Source: Syntrophorhabdaceae bacterium
GTDB taxonomy: Bacteria > Desulfobacterota > Syntrophorhabdia > Syntrophorhabdales > Syntrophorhabdaceae
Assembly: GCA_036504895.1 (NCBI GenBank)
Contig: DASXUJ010000095.1
Coordinates: 1-61,865 of the forward strand
DNA: 61,865 nt
Reading direction: 5' to 3'
The notes under the pieces: model-generated
Database searches by the model: none
Told to the model about the DNA's origin: nothing
Seen by the model: only the letters and a program-made list of their open reading frames with translations
Position numbers and translations under genes: made by a program
Part shown: one piece after another, positions 43,798-53,807 of the stretch
How positions within the stretch are numbered: the first letter of the stretch is position 1
Layout of the letters: every line of letters starts with the position of its first letter

Positions 43798-46335
43798 ATG
43801 GAGAATAAAAGAAGAAGTGCGAACAAAAGCGAAAGGAGTGCCGGGAACCCGTCTTCGGTCCCGACCGGGCCTGAAGATCTGGAGAGACTGATGGCTGGGT
43901 ATGGATGCGGGCCCGTTCAGTTCACGGCAAAAGACGGGTTGTACGAACGCCACCTTATCTTTGATAACGTGGTCGACCCGTCATCGGTGGGAATACGGGA
44001 GCGTTTTGAGGCGGCGGCCCGCTCGGTTCGCGATATCCTCTCCCAGCGTTGGATACGCACGGAGGAGACTTATAGGCGCGAAAACCCGAAAAGGATCTAC
44101 TACATGTCCATGGAGTTTCTCATGGGCCGGGCCTTTGAGAATAACCTGACGAACCTGCTGCTCATGCCCTATGTCAGGGAATTCGCAGCCGAGAAGAAGC
44201 TCGACTGGAATGACCTGGTTGCGCAGGAACCGGATGCGGGTCTCGGAAACGGAGGACTGGGGCGACTTGCCGCATGTTTTCTCGATTCCATGGCGACAAT
44301 GGAGCTTCCCGGCATGGGTTACGGCCTCCGTTATGAGTACGGCATATTCACGCAGGCGATCAGGGACGGCTGGCAGGAGGAATATCCCGACAATTGGCTC
44401 CGTCGCCCGGACCCGTGGGAAGTTGCCCGTCCGGAAGAGACCGTGGAAATAAGGCTCAACACCTTCTTTGAATTGCACAGGGGAAGCCTGCGGGCAGTTC
44501 CGGGACGTGCATCCACCCTGCTCGGCATCCCCTTTGACCGCCCCGTGGTGGGCTATGGGGGAAAGACGATCAATACCCTGCGGCTCTGGGCGGCTGCGGC
44601 TCCCGATTTTTTTGATTTCCAGGCGTTCAGTGGCGGAGATTTCGTGGGGGCCCTGGCCCAGACGCTCGCAAGCGAATCTCTTACCCGGGTACTTTACCCC
44701 GACGATACCACAAGTATGGGGAAAGGGCTGCGGTTTGTGCAGGAATATTTTCTCGTGGCATGCTCGCTCCAGGACCTCCTGAGACGTTTTCGGGCGGGTA
44801 ACGCAGACTGGAGCGCCCTGCCCGAGAAGGCTGCCATCCAGCTTAACGACACCCATCCCGCATTGGCAGTGCCCGAATTGATGCGAATCCTCCTGGATGA
44901 AGCTCACCTGGGATGGGACGAAGGGTGGGACATTACCAGGCGGACCCTGGCCTACACGAACCACACGTTACTACCCGAGGCCCTCGAGAAGTGGCCGCTT
45001 GTGTGGTTCGAAATAGTGCAGCCCCGCCTCCTCGAAATCATTCTGGAGATCAACCGGCGTTTCCTTGACAAGGTCCGGAGCCGTTTTCCGGGCCGGGAAG
45101 ACCGCGTGCGGGGCGCGAGCATCATCGAGGAGGGGCCGGAAAAAGAAGTCCGCATGGCCAACCTCGCCATCGTAGGCACCCACAGCACCAACGGCGTTGC
45201 CGCAATTCATTCTCAACTCCTGCGCACCCGGACGGTGAAAGACCTGGCCGAGATATTCCCGGAACGATTCAGTAACAAGACCAACGGCGTCACGCCCAGG
45301 CGGTGGCTGCTCCTCGCGAACCCTTTTCTTTCGGCAGCGATCACGAAGGCCATCGGTGCCGACTGGATCACCGATCTCAGTGAGCTGGCTAAACTGAAAC
45401 CCCTCGCCGACGATCTGAACTTCCGAAACGCCTTTCTCCAAGCCAAACGTGATCAGAAGTCGGCCTTCGTCGACTGGCTCACGGCGACGAGCGGCAGGAT
45501 TGCGGACCCCGACACCATCTTCGATTGCCAGGTGAAGCGCATTCACGAGTACAAACGGCAACTGCTGAACGCGCTCCGTATTATTGTCCTCTACAACCGC
45601 CTGAGGGAGAATCGGAAAATCGAGATGGCCCCCCGTACCTTCTTCTTCGCAGGCAAGGCGGCCCCCGCTTACCACCTCGCCAAGCTCGTCATAAAGTTCA
45701 TCAACAATCTCGCGGAGACCATTGACGGCGACCCGGCAGCGGCCGGCCGGCTCAAGGTCCTTTTCCTCCCGGACTACTCCGTCTCATTGGCAGAGCGGCT
45801 CATCCCCGCCTGCGACGTCTCCAATCAGATATCAACCGCAGGCTACGAAGCCAGCGGCACGAGCAACATGAAATTCATGATGAATGGGGCCCTTACCATT
45901 GGCACCAGGGACGGCGCCACGATCGAGATGGCTGAAGAGGCAGGGGAGGAGAATTTCTTTCTTTTCGGCCTCACCGCGGAGCAGGTAACCGGAAGCCGGG
46001 ATTGGTACAACCCTTACTGGCACTATGAGAATGAACCGGAGACCCGTGCGGCCATCGACTTGATCGCCTCGGGCCACTTCAGCCGTCATGATCCGGGTAT
46101 CTTTACCCCCTTGATCGACGTACTGCTGCCCTGGGGGGACCGATATATGCATCTTGCCGACCTGGGAGCCTATCTGGACGCAGACGAGCGCATGTGTGAG
46201 TTGTATGAAGACCGGAATGGCTGGGCGCGAAAAGCGATACTCAACGTGGCCGGTTCGGGAAAGTTCTCGAGTGACCGTACCATCGCAGAATATGCGGCCC
46301 ATATCTGGAACGTTAAATCGTGCCCGGTGCGATGA
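43798..46335 (+). CDS. glgP: Glycogen/alpha-glucan phosphorylase
   Basis: Releases glucose 1-phosphate from storage polysaccharide. The protein has 845 residues from ATG 43798 (MENKRRS), which follows GAAAGGA by six bases; a TTG at 43783 is an alternative. Family landmarks include YMSMEFLMGRAFENNL, ACFLDSMATMELPGMGYGLRYEYGIF, QLNDTHPALAVPELMRIL, NKTNGVTPRRWL and KRIHEYKRQLLNAL; the pyridoxal-phosphate Lys lies in ASGTSNMKFMMNG. No glycogen synthase or branching enzyme is in the window. In this cluster it would feed glucose 1-phosphate towards pfk, fba, gap/gapN and pyk. Confidence 0.96.
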   Translation: MENKRRSANKSERSAGNPSSVPTGPEDLERLMAGYGCGPVQFTAKDGLYERHLIFDNVVDPSSVGIRERFEAAARSVRDILSQRWIRTEETYRRENPKRIYYMSMEFLMGRAFENNLTNLLLMPYVREFAAEKKLDWNDLVAQEPDAGLGNGGLGRLAACFLDSMATMELPGMGYGLRYEYGIFTQAIRDGWQEEYPDNWLRRPDPWEVARPEETVEIRLNTFFELHRGSLRAVPGRASTLLGIPFDRPVVGYGGKTINTLRLWAAAAPDFFDFQAFSGGDFVGALAQTLASESLTRVLYPDDTTSMGKGLRFVQEYFLVACSLQDLLRRFRAGNADWSALPEKAAIQLNDTHPALAVPELMRILLDEAHLGWDEGWDITRRTLAYTNHTLLPEALEKWPLVWFEIVQPRLLEIILEINRRFLDKVRSRFPGREDRVRGASIIEEGPEKEVRMANLAIVGTHSTNGVAAIHSQLLRTRTVKDLAEIFPERFSNKTNGVTPRRWLLLANPFLSAAITKAIGADWITDLSELAKLKPLADDLNFRNAFLQAKRDQKSAFVDWLTATSGRIADPDTIFDCQVKRIHEYKRQLLNALRIIVLYNRLRENRKIEMAPRTFFFAGKAAPAYHLAKLVIKFINNLAETIDGDPAAAGRLKVLFLPDYSVSLAERLIPACDVSNQISTAGYEASGTSNMKFMMNGALTIGTRDGATIEMAEEAGEENFFLFGLTAEQVTGSRDWYNPYWHYENEPETRAAIDLIASGHFSRHDPGIFTPLIDVLLPWGDRYMHLADLGAYLDADERMCELYEDRNGWARKAILNVAGSGKFSSDRTIAEYAAHIWNVKSCPVR

Positions 46336-46366
46336 ACGAGGCGCGTATAAGAAAGGATGGGAAATA

Positions 46367-47797
46367 ATGAATCTTCCTCGCAATAAAACAAAGATCGTAT
46401 GTACCATCGGACCGGCGTCCGGTTCTCCGGAGATGCTTGAGCGGATGATCCGGGCGGGCATGAACGTGGCCCGCCTCAACTTCTCTCACGGAGAGTTCGA
46501 AAGCCACAGGCAGACCATCGAGAGACTCCGCTTCGCTGCGAAAGGGGCGGGCAGGAATATCACCATTATGGCGGACATGCCCGGACCGAAGATGCGGATC
46601 GGTCAGATTGAAAACGAGCCGGTCTACCTTCCGCAGGAGGGGACCTTCACCCTTACCGCCAGGGACGTGACAGGCAATGAATCCCTGGCATCCGTGACAT
46701 TCAAAAAGCTACCCGCCGTGGTAAAGCCGGGGAACACTCTTTTTCTCAACGACGGACTTATCCAGCTCGAGGTTCAAGAAGTTCAGGGGGCGGACGTTCA
46801 TTGCAAGGTTCTCGTGGGGGGCGAGCTGAGATCCAGGAAAGGTCTCAACCTTCCCGGCATCGACCTCGGCATCAGCGCATTTACGGATCGGGACCGGGAG
46901 TGCCTCAAGTTTGCCATAGAGAGCGGGGTCGATGCAATCAGCCAGTCCTTCGTGGAGTCGCGGGATGATATTCTCGCGGTCCGAGAGGCGGCGAAGGAAT
47001 CGGGCCGCATACCCTTCATTATTGCAAAGATAGAGCGTACCCGCGCTCTTGAGCGTATCGACGAAATCCTGGAAGTCGCGGACGGGATCATGATTGCCCG
47101 GGGGGACCTCGGCGTCGAGATCCCCATCGAGCGTATCGCCATGGTGCAGAAACAACTTACGCGGCAGGCTAATATAGTGGGGAAGCCGGTCATTACCGCG
47201 ACCCAGATGCTCGAGTCTATGACGGACAATCGCCGTCCCACGCGGGCCGAGGCCACGGACGTGGCAAACGCCATTCTTGACGGGACCGATTGCGTCATGC
47301 TTTCCGAAGAATCCGCCATGGGTAAATATCCTGTCGAAGCGGTGGAAATGCTCGGCCGGATTGCCCGGGAAACCGAGCCTTCCCGTTCCGGCCTCAGTAT
47401 GCGGGAGGCCCTGAGGGCGATTGGGTTGGGCAAAGAGGCGGATAAGGGCGATCTTATTTCTGTCTCCATGCAGAGTATTGTCGAGAGAATGCCTGTTGCC
47501 GCAATTTTCATACCCACTCATACGGGTGCTACGGCGCGCAGGATCGGGAGGTTCAGGCTGCCCGTATGGATCGCCGCAGCATCCCGCGCGGAACCCGTGT
47601 GCAGCGCCCTCAATTTCTCCTACGGCATTTTCCCCATCCACGAGCCGGGCGACATCGAGGATTGGAGTGACTACGCGAGATCCTGGACAAGAAGCCAGAC
47701 CATCGAAGGAGATATGGTGATCGTGATCGAGGGGCCTTCGCGCCTGCATCCGGAAGGGAATCACAAGATGGAGATTGTAGACCTTAAAAAAAGTTAA
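46367..47797 (+). CDS. pyk: Pyruvate kinase
   Basis: Makes pyruvate and ATP from phosphoenolpyruvate. The 476-residue protein starts MNLPRNKTKIVCTIGPASGSP, with RLNFSHGEFESH, PGPKMRIG and the catalytic region FIIAKIERTRALE, RGDLGVEIPIERI, TATQMLESMTDNRRPTRAEATDVANAI and CVMLSEESAMGKYPVEAVEML. A C-terminal regulatory domain of normal length follows. ATG 46367 is selected for its GAAAGGA-type ribosome binding site and conserved N-terminus; upstream frames overlap glgP. It is the last gene of the sugar-catabolism cluster, 31 bases after glgP. Confidence 0.95.
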   Translation: MNLPRNKTKIVCTIGPASGSPEMLERMIRAGMNVARLNFSHGEFESHRQTIERLRFAAKGAGRNITIMADMPGPKMRIGQIENEPVYLPQEGTFTLTARDVTGNESLASVTFKKLPAVVKPGNTLFLNDGLIQLEVQEVQGADVHCKVLVGGELRSRKGLNLPGIDLGISAFTDRDRECLKFAIESGVDAISQSFVESRDDILAVREAAKESGRIPFIIAKIERTRALERIDEILEVADGIMIARGDLGVEIPIERIAMVQKQLTRQANIVGKPVITATQMLESMTDNRRPTRAEATDVANAILDGTDCVMLSEESAMGKYPVEAVEMLGRIARETEPSRSGLSMREALRAIGLGKEADKGDLISVSMQSIVERMPVAAIFIPTHTGATARRIGRFRLPVWIAAASRAEPVCSALNFSYGIFPIHEPGDIEDWSDYARSWTRSQTIEGDMVIVIEGPSRLHPEGNHKMEIVDLKKS

Positions 47798-47845
47798 AAA
47801 AGCCCGGGAGGCGATTTTGTTTTTATTTCGCAAGGAGGTAATCTT

Positions 47846-49093
47846 ATGGGCCGATTAAATCTATCAGGGCTGCGTCTTTTTGTGAGGATACCTTTGCTCG
47901 GCCTGATCATTGCACTTATGGCTGCGACCATTGCGGGGGGTTGCAAGAAAGAGACCAAATCCCAGGCACGCCCTCCGGCCCCGGTAACGGTGATGACCAT
48001 CTCGCCCAGGGACACACCCGTCACCCTCGAGTTCGTGGGACAGACGCAGAGTTCCCACCAGGTGGAGATCAGGGCGCGGGTAAACGGATTTCTGGAAAAG
48101 CGGCTCTACAAGGAAGGGACCCTGGTGAAGGCCGGAACGGTTATGTTCACCATGGACGCCAAGCCATTCCAGGCGCAGCTCGATGCCGCGCGAGGCGTGC
48201 TCGCCCAGCAGCGCGCCCGATTGACAACCGCCCGGGCGAACCTCGCACGGGTCAAGCCCCTTACCGAGCAGGATGCCCTGTCCCAAAAAGACCTCGATGA
48301 TGCCACGGGTCAGGAGCAGTCTTCGGCGGCGGCAGTGGAAACGGCAGGCGCGGAGGTGGAGCAGGCAAGGCTTAATCTGAGCTACACCACGATCAGCACT
48401 CCTGTAACCGGGCTTTCAAGTTATGCGCGGGTTCAGGGCGGCGCTTACGTGAATCAGGCGAACAGCCTTCTTACCTACGTGGCCCAGACCGACCCGATGT
48501 GGGTGAACTTCAGCCTCTCGGAGAACGATCTGCTCAAGTACCGGGGCGAGCAGAAAAGCGGTCTTCTGCGTCTGCCCAAAGACCAGGCATTCATCGTGGA
48601 GGTCGTGCTCGCCGACGGTACCATATTTCCGAAGAAAGGCACCATCACCTTTGCCGACGCTGAATTTAACCCCCAAACGGGCACCTTCCTCATCCGAAGC
48701 ACGATCCCGAATCCCGATGACCGGCTCCGGCCGGGACAGTTTGTCAGGGCACGCATCCTCGGCGCGATCCGCCCAAACGCGGTTGTAGTGCCTCAAAGGG
48801 CGGTCCAGCAAGGGGCGAAAGGGCACTTCGTCTGGGTGGTCTCTAAAGAAGAGAAGGCCGAACCCCGACCCATAGTGGTCGGTGACTGGGTTGGGAACGA
48901 CGTGTTCGTTAATGAAGGGCTTCGTACCGGCGACAGGATCGTCGTCGACGGCGGACTCACCCTTGGTCCGGGCGCGACCGTTGCCGTTAAACCTTATGTT
49001 CCGAACGCCAAAGGAGCACCGGCACCCGCACCGGCTAAAACGGAAGCGACGAGCCCTGACAAAGGTGAAGGCAAGAACCGGGGGAGGAACTGA
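47846..49093 (+). CDS. RND efflux periplasmic adaptor lipoprotein (AcrA/MexA-like)
   Basis: A 415-residue membrane-fusion protein that links the inner-membrane pump to the outer-membrane channel. The signal ends in IAGGC with lipidated Cys33. After it come the barrel-type start VTVMTISPRDTPVTLEFVGQT, a lipoyl-like domain (VEIRARVNGFLEKRLYKEGTLVKAG), a long alpha-helical hairpin with heptads (RARLTTARANLARVKPLTEQDALSQKDLDDA) and the barrel/membrane-proximal domains. The C-terminal tail is Ala/Pro/Lys-rich. It precedes the RND transporter by 3 bases. This is the pump type that expels hydrophobic drugs and solvents; the substrates are unknown. Confidence 0.93.
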   Translation: MGRLNLSGLRLFVRIPLLGLIIALMAATIAGGCKKETKSQARPPAPVTVMTISPRDTPVTLEFVGQTQSSHQVEIRARVNGFLEKRLYKEGTLVKAGTVMFTMDAKPFQAQLDAARGVLAQQRARLTTARANLARVKPLTEQDALSQKDLDDATGQEQSSAAAVETAGAEVEQARLNLSYTTISTPVTGLSSYARVQGGAYVNQANSLLTYVAQTDPMWVNFSLSENDLLKYRGEQKSGLLRLPKDQAFIVEVVLADGTIFPKKGTITFADAEFNPQTGTFLIRSTIPNPDDRLRPGQFVRARILGAIRPNAVVVPQRAVQQGAKGHFVWVVSKEEKAEPRPIVVGDWVGNDVFVNEGLRTGDRIVVDGGLTLGPGATVAVKPYVPNAKGAPAPAPAKTEATSPDKGEGKNRGRN

Positions 49094-49096
49094 GCC

Positions 49097-52000
49097 ATGT
49101 TCTCCAGGTTCTTTATAGAGCGGCCCATTTTCGCCACCGTAATCTCAATTATCATCGTGATCGCGGGTCTGGTGGCGATGAGGGCCCTGCCCGTCGCCAT
49201 GTACCCCTCCATCACGCCCATTCAGGTCCAGGTGACGACCACCTATCCGGGGGCCGATTCAAAAACCGTCGGCGACTCCGTGGCATCGCCTATCGAGGCC
49301 CAGATCAACGGCGTCGACAACATGCTCTACATGACATCCACGAGCTCCAATACGGGGCAGATGACCATAACGGTCTTCTTCACCCTCGACACCGACCCGG
49401 ATATTGCCCAGGTTCAGGTGCAGAACAGAGTAAACCTGGCCATGCCTCAACTCCCCCAGGCAGTGGCACAGTACGGTGTCTCGGTCCAGAAAAAGTCCTC
49501 CACCCCCCTCATGATTATCTCCGTATACAACAAGGACGGCCGGTACAGTGCGGAGTATGTGACCAACTACACGAACATCTATGTGCTCGATGCGATCAAG
49601 CGGATAAACGGCGCGGGGCAGGCACAGATCTTCGGCGTGCCGGACCAGGCTATGCGCATATGGATGAACCCCGACCACATGGCCTCTCTCGGGATCACTA
49701 CCACGGATATCCAGACTGCCGTAGCGAACCAGAATGCCCTCTTTGGGGCCGGACAGGTTGGACAGGAGCCGAATGACGAAAAGGTGCAATTAACCTTCCC
49801 GGTAATTACCCAGGCCCCCTTTGTGAAACCTTCCGAGTATGGGGAGATCATCCTCCGGGCAAACCCGGACGGCAGCGCAATCGTCCGCGTGAAAGACGTT
49901 GCCCGCACCGAAATGGGAAGGCGGCAGTACATCGACGACAACAAGCTGAACGGCGCCCCGGCGACTCCGATCATCGTCTATCAGCAACCCGGGGCGAATG
50001 GCCTCGAAGTCTCCAAAGCTGTCAGAAAAACAATGGAAGATATGAAGAAAGCGATGCCTGACGGTATCGAATACGTCATTGCCCTGGATACCACCGATTT
50101 TGTGAGGCTTTCTATCGAGGAGGTGATTCATACCCTCTTCGAGGCGATCCTGCTGGTGATCCTGGTGGTCTATCTCTTTCTCCAGAGCTTTCGCTCCACG
50201 ATCATCTGCATTGTGGCCATCTTCGTCTCCCTCATAGGCACTTTCTGCGGGATGCTCGCCCTGGGCTTCTCCATCAACCTCTTGACCCTTTTCGGGATTG
50301 TGCTTGCCATAGGAATGGTAGTTGACGATGCCATCGTGGTGGTGGAGAACGTGGAGCGGATCATGGTCAAAAGCCATCTCCGCGCGAGAGAGGCGACCAT
50401 AAAGGCCATGGAGGAGATCGGCGCGTCGCTTATCGCGGTGGTGCTTGTGATGGCCTCCGTGTTTATCCCTGCTGCCTTTCTTCCCGGCACTACCGGGCAG
50501 CTTTACAAGCAGTTCGCCATCACCATCGTGATTTCCGTGGCCCTCTCCGGATTCGTGGCGCTCACCCTGACTCCGGCTATGTGTGGAATCATGCTGAAAC
50601 ATACCGTGCCTCCCAAGAAGGGTGTTCTCGGCTGGTTCTTCAGGTTTTTTGCCTGGTTCAACAGGGGTTTCGACCGTTTTACCCTGGGTTTCGGCGATGC
50701 CGTCGTGCTCATGATAAAAAGAATGGGGATTGCCTTTGTTCTCCTGGGCGTCATGGTCATGGTCCTTCTCTATCTGTTCCGCACGATCCCGACGGCTTTC
50801 GTGCCGAACGAGGACCAGGGTTACGTCATGGCTCAGATCGTTATGCCTGATGCGGCCAGCCTGAAGAGGACATCGGAGACCGCGCGACAGGTAGACGCAC
50901 TTTTTGCCAAGAATCCCGCGGTGGATAACAGGACCGTGGTAAACGGGTACAGCCTTCTCGATGCCCAGTACAAACCTAACGTGTCGACTTTCTTCGTGAC
51001 CCTGAAGGATTTTAAGGACCGCTATTCCTCGAAGGAACGGGCGCGCAAGGAGAGTTCCGACGCGGTGCTCGGTGCGGTACGGAAAGAAGCACGCCTGATC
51101 GAGACAGGATCCACCATTCCCATTGCGCCCCCGGCAATTCCGGGCATAGGCACTACCGGAGGTTTCGAATTCTGGGTCCAGGACAAAGAAGCGGGGGACC
51201 CTGCGCGCCTTTACGAGATTACCGAGCAGTTCCTTGCCAAGGCGCGAACGAGGCCCGAGCTTGCCGGCCTCAATACAACCTTCCGGGCTGCTTCACAACA
51301 ATTAAAGGCCGAGGTGGACCGTTCAAAAACCGTCCTTCTCAACGTGCCGATCGTCGACGTATACAACGCGCTCCAGGCACAGTTCGGCTCAATACAGATC
51401 AGCCAATTCAACCAGTACAGCAGGGTCTGGAATGTGGTGCTCCAATCTGACGCCCCCTATCGGAAGACCCCGATGGACGTGACAAAACTCTATACGCGGT
51501 CTGCGACGGGCCAGATGGTTCCCTTGTCTGCGGTCATACGAACGAGCTACGTCACGGGACCCGACCTCGTGCCCCACTTCAACGGGTTCCCGGCCGCCTA
51601 TGTAACGGGCAACGCTGCTGCCGGCTACAGCTCCGGGGACGCGCTCAAGGCCATGGAGGAAGTGGCCAAAGAGGTACTCCCTTCGGGATACGGGTACGCC
51701 TGGTCCGGAATGGCGTACGAAGAAAAAAAATCGGGCGGGACGTCGTCCAGCGCCTTTATTTTCGGTCTCATCATCGTCTTTCTCGTCCTTGCCGCCCAGT
51801 TCGAATCATGGACGCTGCCGGGCTCGGTCATGACGGCGGTGCCTTTCGGGATCCTCGGCGCCCTGATCTTCAACTGGCTGCGGGGTCTCAATAACGACGT
51901 TTATTTCCAAATCGGCCTCCTGGTCCTCATAGGTCTCGGGGCAAAGAACGCGGTCCTCCGGGTGACCTTCGCCACAGAATTGAGAAAGCAGGGACTGTCG

Positions 52001-52324
52001 ATCATGGATGCCACAATCAAAGCCGGCGAGGAGCGGCTGAGGCCCATTATCATGACCTCCCTGGCTTTCATATTCGGGGTCTTGCCTCTCGCTATCGCGA
52101 CAGGCGCGGGCGCGAACGCCCGCCACTCTATCGGCACAGGCATTATGGGCGGCATGATCGGGGAGGCGACCCTGGCCATGCTCTACGTGCCGCTCTTCTA
52201 TTACCTTTTCGATAAGCTGAGCGAGCGGACCGCAAGAAAGAAGGCCGCTGCGGCCAATGGAGATAAAGGCCCCGGTATCGGCGATCCGGCTCCTCTGCCG
52301 CCCGGCACAAAAGGGAGCGAGTGA
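49097..52324 (+). CDS. RND multidrug efflux permease (AcrB/MexB-like, HAE-1)
   Basis: A 1075-residue inner-membrane proton-driven pump. It starts MFSRFFIERPIFATVISIIIV and has two halves, each with a large periplasmic loop and a cluster of membrane helices. The HAE-1 motif GIVLAIGMVVDDAIVVVENVER includes the two Asp of the proton relay, and FVPNEDQGYVMA opens the second half. The C-terminus has a Lys/Pro/Gly-rich tail (about 1040-1075). Length and motif order are typical for the family. The overlapping operon order adaptor-pump-channel indicates a complete tripartite system. Confidence 0.95.
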   Translation: MFSRFFIERPIFATVISIIIVIAGLVAMRALPVAMYPSITPIQVQVTTTYPGADSKTVGDSVASPIEAQINGVDNMLYMTSTSSNTGQMTITVFFTLDTDPDIAQVQVQNRVNLAMPQLPQAVAQYGVSVQKKSSTPLMIISVYNKDGRYSAEYVTNYTNIYVLDAIKRINGAGQAQIFGVPDQAMRIWMNPDHMASLGITTTDIQTAVANQNALFGAGQVGQEPNDEKVQLTFPVITQAPFVKPSEYGEIILRANPDGSAIVRVKDVARTEMGRRQYIDDNKLNGAPATPIIVYQQPGANGLEVSKAVRKTMEDMKKAMPDGIEYVIALDTTDFVRLSIEEVIHTLFEAILLVILVVYLFLQSFRSTIICIVAIFVSLIGTFCGMLALGFSINLLTLFGIVLAIGMVVDDAIVVVENVERIMVKSHLRAREATIKAMEEIGASLIAVVLVMASVFIPAAFLPGTTGQLYKQFAITIVISVALSGFVALTLTPAMCGIMLKHTVPPKKGVLGWFFRFFAWFNRGFDRFTLGFGDAVVLMIKRMGIAFVLLGVMVMVLLYLFRTIPTAFVPNEDQGYVMAQIVMPDAASLKRTSETARQVDALFAKNPAVDNRTVVNGYSLLDAQYKPNVSTFFVTLKDFKDRYSSKERARKESSDAVLGAVRKEARLIETGSTIPIAPPAIPGIGTTGGFEFWVQDKEAGDPARLYEITEQFLAKARTRPELAGLNTTFRAASQQLKAEVDRSKTVLLNVPIVDVYNALQAQFGSIQISQFNQYSRVWNVVLQSDAPYRKTPMDVTKLYTRSATGQMVPLSAVIRTSYVTGPDLVPHFNGFPAAYVTGNAAAGYSSGDALKAMEEVAKEVLPSGYGYAWSGMAYEEKKSGGTSSSAFIFGLIIVFLVLAAQFESWTLPGSVMTAVPFGILGALIFNWLRGLNNDVYFQIGLLVLIGLGAKNAVLRVTFATELRKQGLSIMDATIKAGEERLRPIIMTSLAFIFGVLPLAIATGAGANARHSIGTGIMGGMIGEATLAMLYVPLFYYLFDKLSERTARKKAAAANGDKGPGIGDPAPLPPGTKGSE

Positions 52325-52325
52325 G

Positions 52326-53744
52326 ATGAAGCGGATTCCGATCCTCATTATAATTATCCTTTGTGCGGCCGGCTGCGCCGTGGGTCCGGATTATAAGCGT
52401 CCCGACATCGATGTTCCTCAGTCCTACAGGTACGAGCCGGGGCAGGCGGCCGAGACGGCCAACACCCAGTGGTGGAAACACTTCAACGACCCGGTACTCG
52501 ACCTGCTTATCGCGGAAGCTCTCGCCCACAACAGGGACGTGAAGATTGCCGTTGCCAACATTGAGGCGGCCCAGGGTATCCTTATGACTACCCGTTCGGC
52601 CCTTTTCCCCCAGGTAGACTATACGGGAAGCGCCCTTCGCCAGCGCCTCTCGCGGAATGCCCCGATTCCTGAGCCGGAGAAGAACCCGTTTACGAACCTG
52701 CAGGTTTTCGCGGGCGCGAGCTGGGAAATAGACCTCTGGGGGCGCATCCGGCGCCTGAGTGAGGCGGCGAAGGCTAACCTGCTCGCCACGGAAGAGGCCC
52801 GGCGAGGAGTTATTCTTTCTCTTGTAGCCGAGGTATCGTCTTCTTATGTTCAGCTGCGCGCCCTCGACGAGCAGCTGGAGATTTCGAAGCGCACCCTCGC
52901 AACATACGGCGACTCCGTAAGGATATTCGAGCTTCAGCAAAAGTACGGGCAAGTTTCGAAGATAACCGTGGAGCAGGCGCGATCGCAATACGAAACTGCG
53001 GCGGTGCAGATCCCGCAGATCGAGACCCAGATAGCGCTGACAGAGAACGCCCTCTCGATCCTGCTCGGACGAAACCCGGGCCCCATCGCGCGGGGCAAGG
53101 TCCTTGGCGACCTTTTAAGTCCTGCAATACCCGCAGGGCTCCCGTCCCAGCTCCTCGAGAGGCGTCCCGATATCCTCCAGGCCGAGCAGAACCTCATTGC
53201 AGCCAACGCGCAGATAGGGGCAGCAAGGGCACTCTACTTCCCGTCGATCTCTCTTACGGGCGCCTTAGGTGTTTTGAGCACCGACACATGGAACCTTTTT
53301 CGGGGGCCGAGCACTATCTGGAACTACGGCGGCTCCATTACAGGCCCCATCTTTACCGCCGGCAACATTGCCGGACAGGTGGCGACCGTGACGGCGGGCC
53401 AGAAGGCGGCCCTTGAATCCTACGTGCAGACGATCCAGAAAGCCTTTGCCGACGTGGAGAATGCCCTGGTATCCCGTCAGAAGCTGGGAGAGCAGTCCAT
53501 GGCTGAAGAGAGGCGGGTGGCCGCATACAGGGAGTATGCCCGCCTTGCCCGACTCAAGTATGTCGGAGGCTACACATCGTACCTTGAAGTGCTCTATTCG
53601 GAGACCCAGCTTTTTCCGGCGGAGTTGAGCCTGGTGCAGGCCCGGGCAAGCACCCTCATAGCCGTTTCGAACATCTACAAGGCCATGGGGGGCGGCTGGG
53701 TCACTGCGGCGGATGAAATGACGGAACCTTCCGGCAAGGACTAG
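52326..53744 (+). CDS. Outer-membrane efflux channel lipoprotein (OprM/NodT family)
   Basis: A 472-residue TolC-like channel subunit. The signal peptide ends in ILCAAGC with lipidated Cys17, followed by AVGPDYKRPDIDVP, the classic OprM start. Paired long helices with RDVKIAVANIEAAQG and LVAEVSSSYVQLRALDEQLEISK repeat in the second half (ERRPDILQAEQNLIAANAQIGAARA, AFADVENALVSRQKLGEQ), consistent with the pseudo-repeated barrel. ATG 52326 is used because it begins the signal peptide; a longer frame from 52257 lies inside the permease. It completes the efflux operon and overlaps nothing. Confidence 0.93.
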   Translation: MKRIPILIIIILCAAGCAVGPDYKRPDIDVPQSYRYEPGQAAETANTQWWKHFNDPVLDLLIAEALAHNRDVKIAVANIEAAQGILMTTRSALFPQVDYTGSALRQRLSRNAPIPEPEKNPFTNLQVFAGASWEIDLWGRIRRLSEAAKANLLATEEARRGVILSLVAEVSSSYVQLRALDEQLEISKRTLATYGDSVRIFELQQKYGQVSKITVEQARSQYETAAVQIPQIETQIALTENALSILLGRNPGPIARGKVLGDLLSPAIPAGLPSQLLERRPDILQAEQNLIAANAQIGAARALYFPSISLTGALGVLSTDTWNLFRGPSTIWNYGGSITGPIFTAGNIAGQVATVTAGQKAALESYVQTIQKAFADVENALVSRQKLGEQSMAEERRVAAYREYARLARLKYVGGYTSYLEVLYSETQLFPAELSLVQARASTLIAVSNIYKAMGGGWVTAADEMTEPSGKD

Positions 53745-53807
53745 AGATGTTGCTTCCGGGACCATGGCCCGGGGTGTGAGGCAGAACCACCATGGAAGGG
53801 AGGCGAC